A stretch of 64,000 nucleotides of DNA. Origin: Modestobacter sp. VKM Ac-2986 (lineage in GTDB: Bacteria > Actinomycetota > Actinomycetes > Mycobacteriales > Geodermatophilaceae). The notes under the pieces are model-generated. The model worked only from the letters and a program-made list of their open reading frames with translations. It was not told where the DNA came from and did no database searches. The position numbers and the translations under genes are program-made. The stretch spans positions 609,028 through 673,027 of the forward strand of contig NZ_JAPVBH010000001.1 in NCBI RefSeq assembly GCF_026967795.1, in the 5' to 3' direction. Below, piece by piece: positions 43,276-52,113 of the stretch. Positions within the stretch are counted from its first letter, which is position 1, and every line of letters starts with the position of its first letter.

Positions 43276-46200
43276 GTGACCACCCCGCACGACGACCTCC
43301 GGTCCCGGCTGTCCGCACTGACCCTCGCCGACGAGCACCGCCTCGGACGCCGGCTCGACGGCACCCGGCGCACGAAGGACCTCGCGGTCCGCGCGAAGCA
43401 GACCGAGCAGATCGCCGCCGAGGTCGCCGCGGCCGAGCAGCGCGTCGCCCGCCGCCGGGACGCCGTCCCGGTCGTGAGCTACCCGGAGGAGCTGCCGGTC
43501 AGTCAGCGGCGCGACGACATCGCCGAGGCGCTGCGCAGCTCGCAGGTCGTGGTCGTCGCCGGCGAGACCGGTTCGGGCAAGACCACGCAGCTGCCGAAGG
43601 TCCTGCTGGAGCTCGGCCGCGGCGTCCGGGGCCGGATCGGGCACACGCAGCCGCGCCGGATCGCCGCGCGCACCGTCGCCGAGCGGATCGCCGAGGAGCT
43701 GGGCAGCCCGCTGGGCGACGTCGTCGGCTTCAAGGTCCGGTTCACCGACGACGTCGGCGACCGCACGCTGGTCAAGCTGATGACCGACGGCGTGCTGCTC
43801 GCCGAGGTGCAGCGCGACCGGCTGCTGCGCCAGTACGACACGATCATCATCGACGAGGCCCACGAGCGGAGCCTCAACATCGACTTCCTGCTGGGCTACC
43901 TCGCCCGGCTGCTGCCCCGCCGTCCCGACCTGAAGCTGGTCATCACCTCGGCGACCATCGACGTCGACCGGATCGCCAAGCACTTCTCCGTCGACGGCGC
44001 GAGCGTGCCGGTGGTCGAGGTCAGCGGGCGCACCTACCCGGTCGAGGTCCGCTACCGCCCGGTCATCGACCCGGACGACGAGGACGCCGACCCCGACCGC
44101 GACCAGGTGAGCGCGATCGTCGACGCCTGCGCGGAGCTGGTGGCCGAGGGGCCGGGCGACGTCCTGGTGTTCCTGGCCGGTGAGCGCGAGATCCGGGACA
44201 CCGCGGACGCGCTGGGCGAGCGCGGGTTCCCGCACACCGAGGTGCTGCCGCTCTACTCGCGGCTGAGCGCCGCCGACCAGCACAAGGTCTTCCAGCCGCA
44301 CACCGGACGGCGGATCGTGCTGGCCACCAACGTCGCCGAGACGTCACTGACGGTGCCCGGCATCAAGTACGTCGTCGACCCGGGCACCGCGCGCATCTCC
44401 CGGTACAGCCATCGCACCAAGGTCCAGCGGCTGCCGATCGAGGCGATCAGCCAGGCCTCGGCGCGGCAGCGCTCGGGTCGCTGCGGGCGCACCAGCGAGG
44501 GCATCGCGATCCGGCTCTACACGGAAGCCGACTTCGAGGCCCGCCCCGAGTACACCGACCCGGAGATCCTGCGCACCAACCTGGCCTCGGTGCTGCTGCA
44601 GATGGCCTCGCTCGACCTCGGCGACGTCGCCGAGTTCCCCTTCATCGACCCGCCGGACCGCCGCGCCATCGCCGACGGCGTCGCGCTGCTGGAGGAGCTG
44701 GACGCCCTCGACGCGCAGGGCGGGCTCACCCCGACCGGCCGCTCGCTGGCCACCCTGCCGCTGGACCCGCGGCTGGCCCGGATGGTCGTGGAGGCCGACC
44801 GGCGCGGGGTGCTGGAGGAGGTGCTGGTCATCGCCGCCGGGCTCACCGTGCAGGACGTGCGCGAGCGCCCGGCCGAGCACCAGCAGGCCGCGGACGAGTC
44901 CCACAAGCGGTTCGCCGACGAGAACTCCGACTTCATCGGCCTGCTCAACCTCTGGCGGTACCTGGAGGAGCGGGCCGAGGAGCTCTCGGGCAACCAGTTC
45001 CGCCGCACCGTGAAGAAGGAGTTCCTGCACTACCTCCGCATCCGCGAGTGGCAGGACCTGCACGGCCAGCTGCGCGGCACCGCCCGCCGGCTGGGCATGA
45101 CCCTGGGCGAGCTGGCCCCGGCACCCGACGAGCGCGGCGTGACCGCGTCGCTGCTGTCCGGGCTGCTGTCCCAGGTGGGCATGCAGGCCGAGCCGGCCAA
45201 GAACCGTGACGGCAAGCCCGGCCGCCCGGGCCGGGAGTACGTCGGCACGCGCAACACCCGCTTCGTGCTGGCCCCGGGGACGCCGCTGGCCAAGAAGCCG
45301 CCGCGCTGGGTGGTCGCCGCCGAGCTGGTGGAGACCAGCCGGCTCTTCGCCCGCACCGTCGCCCGGATCGACCCCGAGACGGTCGAGAAGCTGGCCGATC
45401 ACCTGGTCCACCGGCAGTACAGCGAGCCGCGCTGGGACGCCAAGCGCGGCTCGGTCGTCGCCACCGAGCGGGTCACCCTCTACGGGCTGCCGCTGGTGGT
45501 GGGCCGCCGCGTCCAGTACGGCTCGATCGACCCGGTCGTCTCCCGTGAGCTGTTCATCCGGCACGCCCTGGTGCAGGGCGAGTGGACGACGCACCACCGC
45601 TTCGCCGCCGACAACGCCCGCACCATCGAGCAGGTCGCCGAGCTGGAGGAGCGCGCCCGCCGCCGCGACATCCGGGTGGACGACGAGACCGTGTTCGAGC
45701 TCTACGACGCCCGGGTCCCCGCCGACGTCGTCTCCACCCGGCACTTCGACCGGTGGTGGAAGGAGGCCCGGCGCACCACGCCGGACCTGCTGACCTTCAC
45801 CCCGGAGATGCTCACCAACGCCGCCGTCGCCGGGCAGGTGCAGCTCGAGGACTACCCCGACGAGGTGCAGCTGACCCAGGGCCTGACCCTGCCGCTGTCG
45901 TACGCCTTCGCCCCGGGGGCGGAGCAGGACGGCGTGACCGTCGACGTCCCGCTGGGCGTGCTGGACACGGTCGCCGCCCGGACGTCGGGGGAGTCGCTGG
46001 CGTTCACCGTGCCCGGGCAGCGGGCCGAGCTGGTCACCGAACTGCTCCGCTCGCTGCCCAAGCAGCTGCGCCGCGGCCTGGTGCCCATCCCGGACCGGGT
46101 CCGCGAGGTGCTGCCGAAGATCGACCCGACCGAGGCGCTGCTGCCGGCCCTGGAGCGCGAGCTGCGCCGGGCCACCTCGGTCGTGATCCCGCCGGACGCC

Positions 46201-47226
46201 TGGCGCCCGGCCGAGGTGCCCCCGCACCTGCGCGCCACCTACCGGGTGCTCGACGACTCCCAGCGCCTGCTCGCCCAGGGCAAGGACCTCACCGCGCTGC
46301 GCAGCCAGGTCGCCCCGCAGGCTCGGGCCAGCCTGGCCCGCGCCGCGTCGACCTACGAGCGCAGCCGGCAGACCACCTGGACGTTCGGCGACCTGCCGGC
46401 CACCGTCGAGGTCGAGCGCGGCGGGCACGTGGTCACCGCGTTCATCGCCCTGGTCGACGAGGGCGAGACCGTCGGCGTCCGGGTGGTCCCCACGCAGGCG
46501 GAGGCGACCCGGCTGAGCTGGCGGGGCGCCCGCCGGCTGCTGGAGCTGGTCGTCAGCTCCCCGGTCAAGCAGGTGGTCAAGGGCATCGGACCGCGCTCCC
46601 GGCTGGCGCTGCAGTTCAACCCCGACGGCGAGATCCCCGACCTGGTGGCCGACTGCGTGGACGCCGCGGCCGACGAGCTGATCGCCGCCGCCGGTGGCCC
46701 GCCGCGCACCGAGGCGGCGTTCACCGCGCTGGTGGCCGCGGCCCGCACGGAGCTGCACACGCTGACCAGCGACGCCGTCCGCAGGGTGGAGGCGGTGCTG
46801 ACCCAGGCGCGGGAGACCGCGATCGCCATCGGTGCCGCGCCCGGACGGCGGGTGCCGGAGGCCGCGATCGCCGACCTGCGGGCGCAGATGGGCGGGCTGC
46901 TGCACCGTGGGTTCGTCGCCTCCGCCGGGCGCAAGCGGCTGCCGGACCTGGTGCGCTACCTGAAGGCGATGGAGCTGCGGCTGGAGAAGCTGCCGGCCAA
47001 CGCGGCCCGCGACGCGTTGTGGCTGGCGCAGGTCGAGGCGGTGACCAAGGAGTACGAGCAGCTGCGTGCCGCGGTGCCCCCGACCGGGGCTCCCGACGAC
47101 CCGGTCATGCGGGTGCGCTGGATGGTCGAGGAGCTGCGGGTGGGGCTGTTCGCCCAGACCGTCGGCACGCCCCGGCCGGTCTCCGAGCAGCGCATCTACA
47201 AGGCGATCGACGCCGTCTCGGTCTGA
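43276..47226 (+). CDS. hrpA: ATP-dependent RNA helicase HrpA
   Basis: 1316 residues, full length for actinobacterial HrpA. DEAH-box helicase motifs in order: I GETGSGKT (around 95), Ia TQPRRIAART, II DEAHERSLN, III TSATID, V TNVAETSLTVPG, VI QRSGRCGRT. Then the helicase-associated domains, and the long C-terminal DUF3418 typical of HrpA. HrpA resolves stalled ribosomes or remodels RNA. GTG at 43276 with AAGGAAG upstream. It is divergent from the marR gene and transcribed alone. Confidence 0.97.
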   Translation: MTTPHDDLRSRLSALTLADEHRLGRRLDGTRRTKDLAVRAKQTEQIAAEVAAAEQRVARRRDAVPVVSYPEELPVSQRRDDIAEALRSSQVVVVAGETGSGKTTQLPKVLLELGRGVRGRIGHTQPRRIAARTVAERIAEELGSPLGDVVGFKVRFTDDVGDRTLVKLMTDGVLLAEVQRDRLLRQYDTIIIDEAHERSLNIDFLLGYLARLLPRRPDLKLVITSATIDVDRIAKHFSVDGASVPVVEVSGRTYPVEVRYRPVIDPDDEDADPDRDQVSAIVDACAELVAEGPGDVLVFLAGEREIRDTADALGERGFPHTEVLPLYSRLSAADQHKVFQPHTGRRIVLATNVAETSLTVPGIKYVVDPGTARISRYSHRTKVQRLPIEAISQASARQRSGRCGRTSEGIAIRLYTEADFEARPEYTDPEILRTNLASVLLQMASLDLGDVAEFPFIDPPDRRAIADGVALLEELDALDAQGGLTPTGRSLATLPLDPRLARMVVEADRRGVLEEVLVIAAGLTVQDVRERPAEHQQAADESHKRFADENSDFIGLLNLWRYLEERAEELSGNQFRRTVKKEFLHYLRIREWQDLHGQLRGTARRLGMTLGELAPAPDERGVTASLLSGLLSQVGMQAEPAKNRDGKPGRPGREYVGTRNTRFVLAPGTPLAKKPPRWVVAAELVETSRLFARTVARIDPETVEKLADHLVHRQYSEPRWDAKRGSVVATERVTLYGLPLVVGRRVQYGSIDPVVSRELFIRHALVQGEWTTHHRFAADNARTIEQVAELEERARRRDIRVDDETVFELYDARVPADVVSTRHFDRWWKEARRTTPDLLTFTPEMLTNAAVAGQVQLEDYPDEVQLTQGLTLPLSYAFAPGAEQDGVTVDVPLGVLDTVAARTSGESLAFTVPGQRAELVTELLRSLPKQLRRGLVPIPDRVREVLPKIDPTEALLPALERELRRATSVVIPPDAWRPAEVPPHLRATYRVLDDSQRLLAQGKDLTALRSQVAPQARASLARAASTYERSRQTTWTFGDLPATVEVERGGHVVTAFIALVDEGETVGVRVVPTQAEATRLSWRGARRLLELVVSSPVKQVVKGIGPRSRLALQFNPDGEIPDLVADCVDAAADELIAAAGGPPRTEAAFTALVAAARTELHTLTSDAVRRVEAVLTQARETAIAIGAAPGRRVPEAAIADLRAQMGGLLHRGFVASAGRKRLPDLVRYLKAMELRLEKLPANAARDALWLAQVEAVTKEYEQLRAAVPPTGAPDDPVMRVRWMVEELRVGLFAQTVGTPRPVSEQRIYKAIDAVSV

Positions 47227-47365
47227 CGCCCGTCCCGTCGGCCACCGCGGCCGGCAGGGGCGGGCCCCGGTGGGCGGGCGGTGCCGGTCCGACAGGTGAG
47301 GCGCCCCACCCAGCGTGCGCGCAGCAGCCGGTCACGGACGTCGTCCGGCCCGGCAGACTGGCGCG

Positions 47366-48220
47366 GTGGAGGATCACGACTTCGGTGCCGCTGTGCGCCA
47401 CCTGCGGGGGTGCACGGACCCCGCGTCCGTCGGGCTGCCGCCGGGCCCCCGGCGGGTGCCCGGGCTGCGCCGGGAGGAGCTCGGTGAGCTCGCCGGGATG
47501 TCCGCCGACTACGTCCGCCGTCTGGAGCAGGGACGGAGCCACCCCTCGGCCGGTGTAGTCCGGGCCATCGCCCGGGCGCTGCGGGTCGGTCGGGCGGACT
47601 ACGAGCGGCTGTCCGCGCTGGCCGGTTACGCCGCGGCGGACGGGCAGGTGCCGACCGAGCTCGGCCCGGGTGCGACGCGGCTGCTGGAGCGGTTCTCCGA
47701 CACCCCGATGATCGTCACGGACGCGGCGATGAACCTCGTCGCGGTCAACAGCGCGTTCCTGGCCCTCGAGCACTGGGACCTCACCGGCGGGCGGTGGGAC
47801 TGGAACGTGGCCTGGCGGCAGTTCTGCAGCCCCTTCGGTGCCTTCCAGCAGTCCGCGGCCGACGCGGCCAGTCACGAGGCGGTGCTCGTGGCCCAGCTGC
47901 GGGCCGCGCTGCTGCGCCACCCCGCCGACGTCCCGCTCGCCGCCCTGGTGGACGAGCTGCGTGGCCGGAGCCGGCGGTTCGACACGCTGTGGAGGGCACC
48001 GCGACCGGTGGCGGCCTACGAGAGCGCCGCGACCTTCACCCAGTCCGACGGTGACTCCCTCACCCTCGTCGGGAACCTGATCGCGATCCCGGGCGACGAC
48101 CTGGCGGCCGTCATGCTCACCGCGGCGCCGGGGTCACGGGACGCCGCCCGCCTGGTCGAGGTGGTCGGTGCAGCCGACGGGCGTGCGGTCGTGAAGGTGG
48201 GCCGGTCCGGCCCAGGATGA
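47366..48220 (+). CDS. XRE-family regulator with MmyB-like ligand-binding domain
   Basis: 284 residues from GTG at 47366. N-terminal helix-turn-helix: LPPGPRRVPGLRREELGELAGMSADYVRRLEQGR is the signature of MmyB-like regulators. The C-terminal part (about 95-284) is the PAS-like MmyB domain that binds a small, fatty-acid-like ligand (TPMIVTDAAMNLVAVNSAF, ending with an acidic domain). The oxidoreductase and cupin genes downstream on the same strand are likely targets or operon partners. Confidence 0.9.
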   Translation: MEDHDFGAAVRHLRGCTDPASVGLPPGPRRVPGLRREELGELAGMSADYVRRLEQGRSHPSAGVVRAIARALRVGRADYERLSALAGYAAADGQVPTELGPGATRLLERFSDTPMIVTDAAMNLVAVNSAFLALEHWDLTGGRWDWNVAWRQFCSPFGAFQQSAADAASHEAVLVAQLRAALLRHPADVPLAALVDELRGRSRRFDTLWRAPRPVAAYESAATFTQSDGDSLTLVGNLIAIPGDDLAAVMLTAAPGSRDAARLVEVVGAADGRAVVKVGRSGPG

Positions 48221-48289
48221 TCTCGCCGGGACCTGCCAGGTTGGGCCGTGCACGAGATCCCACGGCACCCGGTGAAGGCAGGTACAGCG

Positions 48290-49240
48290 ATGAAGGCAGT
48301 GCGGTTCCACGAGGTCGGCGGTCCGGAGGTCCTGCGGTACGAGGACGTCGACCTGCCCACCCCCGGCGCGGGTGAGGTGCGCGTGCGGGTGGCGGCCTCG
48401 GCGTTCAACGCCGCCGACAACGGCATGCGCGGCGGGTTCCTCCCCATCCCGGTCGTGCTGCCGCACGTGCCCGGCTACGACGTCTCCGGCACGGTCGACG
48501 CGCTCGGGGACGGCGTGGGCCGGGTCGTCGGCGAGGGTGGGCTGCAGGTGGGGGACGCGGTGATCGGGTTCCTGCCGATGGAGCGCGACGGCGGCGCGGC
48601 GGAGTACGTCATCGCCCCGGCCGACGCGCTGGTGCTGGCACCCGCGAAGGTCCCGCTCCCCGACGCGGCCGGTCTGCCGTCGGTGGCGCTGACGGCCTGG
48701 CAGGCGCTGTTCGACCTCGGTGGGCTGACCGCCGGGCAGCGGGTCCTGGTCAACGGCGCGGGGGGAGTGGTCGGCAAGTACGCCGTCGCGCTGGCCAGGC
48801 GGGCCGGCGTGCACGTCGTGGCGACCGCCAGCCCGCGCAGCATCGACGCCGTCCGCGCGGCCGGGGCCGACGAGGTCATCGACCACACCACCACCGACGT
48901 GCTGGGCGCGGTCGACGGGCAGGTCGACGTCCTGCTCAACCTGGCGCCCATCGAGCCGGACCAGTTCGCCGCGCTCGTCGCCGTGGTCCGCGACGGCGGC
49001 AGGGTCGTCAGCACCACCGCCTTCATGGCCACCCCCGGCGACGAGGCCCGCGGCGTCAGCGCGGCGACCGTGTTCGTGCTGCCGAACCGGGACCGGCTGG
49101 CCGAGCTGGCGTCCCTCGTCGACAGCGGCGACCTGCAGATCGAGGTCACCCGTCGCATCCCGCTGACCGAGCTGCCCGCGCTGCACGCGGAGGCCGCTGC
49201 CGGTCGTGTCACCGGCAAGGTCGTCGTCCTGCCCGCCTGA
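48290..49240 (+). CDS. Zinc-independent NADPH:quinone reductase (MDR superfamily)
   Basis: 316 residues from ATG at 48290. N-terminal GroES-like domain with MKAVRFHEVGGPEVLRYEDV and the cofactor motif VLVNGAGGVVGKYAVALA (GxGGVG). No zinc-binding Cys cluster is present, so it is a QOR-type enzyme that reduces quinones or enones with NADPH. It starts 69 bases after the MmyB-like regulator gene and is followed by a cupin gene after 39 bases. Confidence 0.9.
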   Translation: MKAVRFHEVGGPEVLRYEDVDLPTPGAGEVRVRVAASAFNAADNGMRGGFLPIPVVLPHVPGYDVSGTVDALGDGVGRVVGEGGLQVGDAVIGFLPMERDGGAAEYVIAPADALVLAPAKVPLPDAAGLPSVALTAWQALFDLGGLTAGQRVLVNGAGGVVGKYAVALARRAGVHVVATASPRSIDAVRAAGADEVIDHTTTDVLGAVDGQVDVLLNLAPIEPDQFAALVAVVRDGGRVVSTTAFMATPGDEARGVSAATVFVLPNRDRLAELASLVDSGDLQIEVTRRIPLTELPALHAEAAAGRVTGKVVVLPA

Positions 49241-49279
49241 GGCGGACCCGACCGACCACTCACGAGACCTGGAGGAGTC

Positions 49280-49741
49280 ATGAGCATCCCGTACCTCGCC
49301 CGACCCGAGCAGCACCAGCAGCTGGAGTGGCTGAACGGCGACACCCTGTCGATCCTGCTCGACGGCGCAGCCACCGACGGCCGGCTCATGGTCGGGCGCT
49401 TCGACGTGAGCAGGGGGGAGGCGCCGCCCTGGCACGTGCACAGCAGGGAGGACGAGGTGTTCCTGCTGATCAGCGGCACCGCGCTGGTGTGGGCCGGTGA
49501 CGAGGAGGACGAGCTGACCGCGGGCGGCATCGTCTTCCTGCCCAGGAACGTGCCGCACTCGTACCGCATCACCTCGGAGAAGGCCGACCTGCTGATGATC
49601 AACACCCCGGCCGGCATCGAGGGGATGTTCCGCGAGACCGGGCGGGACCGGTCCACCCCGCGACCCGACGGCTTCACCGTCACGCCGCGACCGGAGGTGG
49701 CCACCGCGTACGGCAGCACCGTCCTGGGCCCGCCCCGCTGA
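49280..49741 (+). CDS. Cupin-domain protein
   Basis: 153 residues. One cupin barrel with metal-binding residues in WHVHSREDEVFLLISG (H-x-H ... E) and the second-motif histidine in PRNVPHSYR. It could be a dioxygenase, isomerase or sensor; no substrate is implied. ATG at 49280 with TGGAGGAG upstream. Terminator directly after. Confidence 0.88.
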   Translation: MSIPYLARPEQHQQLEWLNGDTLSILLDGAATDGRLMVGRFDVSRGEAPPWHVHSREDEVFLLISGTALVWAGDEEDELTAGGIVFLPRNVPHSYRITSEKADLLMINTPAGIEGMFRETGRDRSTPRPDGFTVTPRPEVATAYGSTVLGPPR

Positions 49742-49742
49742 A

Positions 49743-49774
49743 CCCGGCGCCGCCCCGCCGAGGGCGGCGCCGGG
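49743..49774. terminator. Bidirectional terminator
   Basis: A perfect 13-bp stem (49743-49755 with 49762-49774) and a 6-base loop between the convergent cupin and cysN genes. Confidence 0.8.
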
Positions 49775-49784
49775 GACCCGGAGG

Positions 49785-51068
49785 TCAGGAGGGCGTGAGC
49801 ATCCCCGCGCCGACCGTGGCGTTGGTGGCCTCGTCGATGAGGATGAACCGGCCGGTGACCCGGTTGCGGTGGTAGTCGTCGACGAACAGCGGCTGGGTGG
49901 TGCGCAGCGTGACCCGGCCGATGTCGTTGAGCCCCAGGCCCTCGACCCCGGTCTGCCGGTGCAGGGTGTTGACGTCGAGCCGGTACTGCAGGTCCTTGAC
50001 CACGGCGCGCACCGAGCGGGTGGTGTGCTTGACCGCCAGCCGCATCCGGGGCACCAGCGGCGCGTCGGCCATCCAGCAGACCATCGCGTCGAGGTCCTGG
50101 GTGACCTGCGGTGCGTTGTGCGGCCGGCAGATCATGTCGCCACGGGAGACGTCGAGGTCGTCGGTCAGCCGCACGGTCACCGACATCGGCGGGAAGGCGG
50201 CGTCCAGCGGGCCGTCGGGTCCGTCGATCGCCGCGATCGTGGTGGTCAGGCCGCTGGGCAGCACCTGCACCTCGTCGCCGGGGCGCAGCACGCCGGCACC
50301 CACCCGGCCGGCGTAGCCGCGGTAGTCGCGGGACTCGTCGGTCTGCGGGCGGATCACGTACTGCACCGGGAACCGGGTGTCGACGAGGTTGCGGTCGCTG
50401 GCCACGTGCACGTGCTCCAGGTGGTGCAGCAGCGACGTCCCCTCGTACCAGGGCGTGTTCGCCGAGCGGGTGACCACGTTGTCGCCCTGGAGTGCGGAGA
50501 TCGGGACGACGGTCAGGTCGGGGACCTCGAGCTTGGTGGCGAAGGCGGCGAACTCCTCGCGGATGCCCTCGTAGACGTCCTCGGACCAGTCGACGAGGTC
50601 CATCTTGTTGACCGCGACGACCAGGTGCGGCACCCGCAGCAGCGAGGCGAGGAAGGCGTGCCGGCGGCTCTGCTCGAGCATGCCCTTGCGCGCGTCGACC
50701 AGCACGATCGCCAGGTCCGCGGTCGAGGCGCCGGTGACCATGTTCCGGGTGTACTGCACGTGCCCGGGGGTGTCGGCGAGGATGAACGTGCGCCGCGGGG
50801 TGCTGAAGTAGCGGTAGGCGACGTCGATGGTGATGCCCTGTTCGCGCTCGGCGCGCAGGCCGTCGGTGAGCAGCGACAGGTCGACGTGGTCGCCGCGACT
50901 GGCCCGCTCGATGGCGGCGTACTGGTCCTCGAAGACGGCCTTGCTGTCGTAGAGCAGCCGGCCGATGAGGGTGCTCTTCCCGTCGTCGACGGACCCGGCG
51001 GTGGCGATGCGCAGGATGTCCTTGCGGGCGGTGGCGAGCTCGGCGGCTGCCTGGGCGAGAGCGCTCAT
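49785..51068 (-). CDS. cysN: Sulfate adenylyltransferase, large subunit CysN
   Basis: GTPase subunit of ATP sulfurylase, which activates sulfate to APS. 427 residues, so it has no fused APS kinase (CysC). The GTP-binding motifs are SVDDGKSTLIGRL, DTPGH and NKMD, followed by the two beta-barrels of the elongation-factor type. Its ATG overlaps the cysD stop by one base (TGATG). No cysC, cysH or sulfite reductase gene is in this window. Confidence 0.96.
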   Translation of the reverse strand: MSALAQAAAELATARKDILRIATAGSVDDGKSTLIGRLLYDSKAVFEDQYAAIERASRGDHVDLSLLTDGLRAEREQGITIDVAYRYFSTPRRTFILADTPGHVQYTRNMVTGASTADLAIVLVDARKGMLEQSRRHAFLASLLRVPHLVVAVNKMDLVDWSEDVYEGIREEFAAFATKLEVPDLTVVPISALQGDNVVTRSANTPWYEGTSLLHHLEHVHVASDRNLVDTRFPVQYVIRPQTDESRDYRGYAGRVGAGVLRPGDEVQVLPSGLTTTIAAIDGPDGPLDAAFPPMSVTVRLTDDLDVSRGDMICRPHNAPQVTQDLDAMVCWMADAPLVPRMRLAVKHTTRSVRAVVKDLQYRLDVNTLHRQTGVEGLGLNDIGRVTLRTTQPLFVDDYHRNRVTGRFILIDEATNATVGAGMLTPS

Positions 51069-51976
51069 CAGAAGTACCCCTCCTTCTTGCGGTCCTCCAT
51101 GGCGGCGTCGCTGACCTTGTCGTCGCCGCGGGTGGCCCCGCGCTCGGTCAGCCGGGTCACCGCGATCTCGGCGATGACCTCGGCGACGGTGCCCGCGACC
51201 GACGGGACGGCGGCGGTCAGGTTCGCGTCGCCCACGGTGCGGTAGCGGACGCTGCGGCGCTCCACCTGCTCGCCGTCCTTCGGGGTGATGAACTCGTTGA
51301 CCGCGTAGAGCATCCCGGCCCGGTCGACGACGTCGCGCTCGGCGGCCAGGTACAGCGCCGGGATGGCGATCTCCTCCTGGGCGATGTAGCCCCAGATGTC
51401 CAGCTCGGTCCAGTTCGACAGCGGGAACACCCGGATCGACTCACCGAGGTGGGTGCGGCCGTTGTACAGGTCCCACAACTCGGGCCGCTGGTTCTTCGGG
51501 TCCCACTGGCCGAACTCGTCGCGGAAGGAGAACACCCGCTCCTTGGCCCGCGCCTTGTCCTCGTCGCGCCGGGCGCCACCGAACAGGGCGGTGAACCCGT
51601 GCCGCTCGACGGCGTCCAGCAGCACCGGCGTCTGGATCCGGTTGCGCGAGCCGTTGGGCTCCTGGCGCACCGTGCCGGCGGCGATCGCGTCGGGGACGGA
51701 CGCCACGATCAGCTCGACGCCGAGCTCGGCGACCCGGCGGTCGCGGAACGCCAGCACCTCGGGGAAGTTCAGCCCGGTGTCGACGTGCATCACCGGGAAC
51801 GGGATCCGCGCCGGGGCGAAGGCCTTGCGGGCGAGCTCCAGCATCACGATGGAGTCCTTGCCGCCGGAGAAGAGCAGCACCGGCCGCTCGGACTCGGCGG
51901 CCACCTCGCGCAGCACGTGGATGGACTCGGCCTCCAGCGTCTGCAGCTGGGTGAGCCGGTGGTCTGCGGTCGTCAC
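51068..51976 (-). CDS. cysD: Sulfate adenylyltransferase, small subunit CysD
   Basis: Catalytic subunit of ATP sulfurylase, 302 residues from GTG at 51976. The PP-loop SGGKDSIVML (about 36-45) and the following HVDTGLNFPEVLAFRD and GGARRDEDKARAKERVFSFRD motifs are complete, as is the C-terminal SVRYRTVGD. First gene of cysDN. A 36-codon frame with three Cys overlaps its start by four bases, and a stem-loop lies in the leader. Both may regulate the operon by cysteine or sulfur supply. Confidence 0.96.
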   Translation of the reverse strand: MTTADHRLTQLQTLEAESIHVLREVAAESERPVLLFSGGKDSIVMLELARKAFAPARIPFPVMHVDTGLNFPEVLAFRDRRVAELGVELIVASVPDAIAAGTVRQEPNGSRNRIQTPVLLDAVERHGFTALFGGARRDEDKARAKERVFSFRDEFGQWDPKNQRPELWDLYNGRTHLGESIRVFPLSNWTELDIWGYIAQEEIAIPALYLAAERDVVDRAGMLYAVNEFITPKDGEQVERRSVRYRTVGDANLTAAVPSVAGTVAEVIAEIAVTRLTERGATRGDDKVSDAAMEDRKKEGYF

Positions 51977-52083
51977 GCTCTCGGGCTCCCGGGGACGGCG
52001 GCACGCACCGCCGGACGGCGGCACACGTCAGCGGGGCAACCGCATCGACGTGATGCGGATTCCCCGCGACCAGTGTCCGGCAT
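51973..52083 (-). CDS. Possible cysteine-containing leader peptide upstream of cysD
   Basis: A 36-codon frame from ATG at 52083 with cysteines at positions 14, 16 and 21 (SRRCGCPADVCRR). It ends in the cysD start (GTGA overlap). GGAGG precedes the ATG but only by two bases, which is too close for good initiation. In actinobacteria, short Cys-containing leader peptides attenuate sulfur-assimilation genes, so the idea is attractive, but this peptide does not match the known consensus. Confidence 0.3.
   Translation of the reverse strand: MPDTGRGESASRRCGCPADVCRRPAVRAAVPGSPRA
52031..52067 (-). promoter_or_regulatory. Stem-loop in the cysDN leader
   Basis: Arms 52031-52046 and 52052-52067 pair over 13 of 16 positions (6 bp, a 3x3 internal loop, 7 bp) around a 5-base loop. 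It lies 55-91 bases upstream of the cysD start, inside the possible leader peptide. A role in attenuation or protein binding is possible. Confidence 0.5.
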
Positions 52084-52113
52084 GGCCTCCGGGGCGCCGC
52101 CGGGTGGGACCGC

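Noticed and set aside
44344-46905. A very long open frame (over 850 codons) on the minus strand, antisense to hrpA
   Set aside because: Its product is low-complexity Gly/Arg/Gln/Leu-rich sequence with no domain, and the plus strand encodes a complete HrpA. Such frames arise from high GC at third codon positions.
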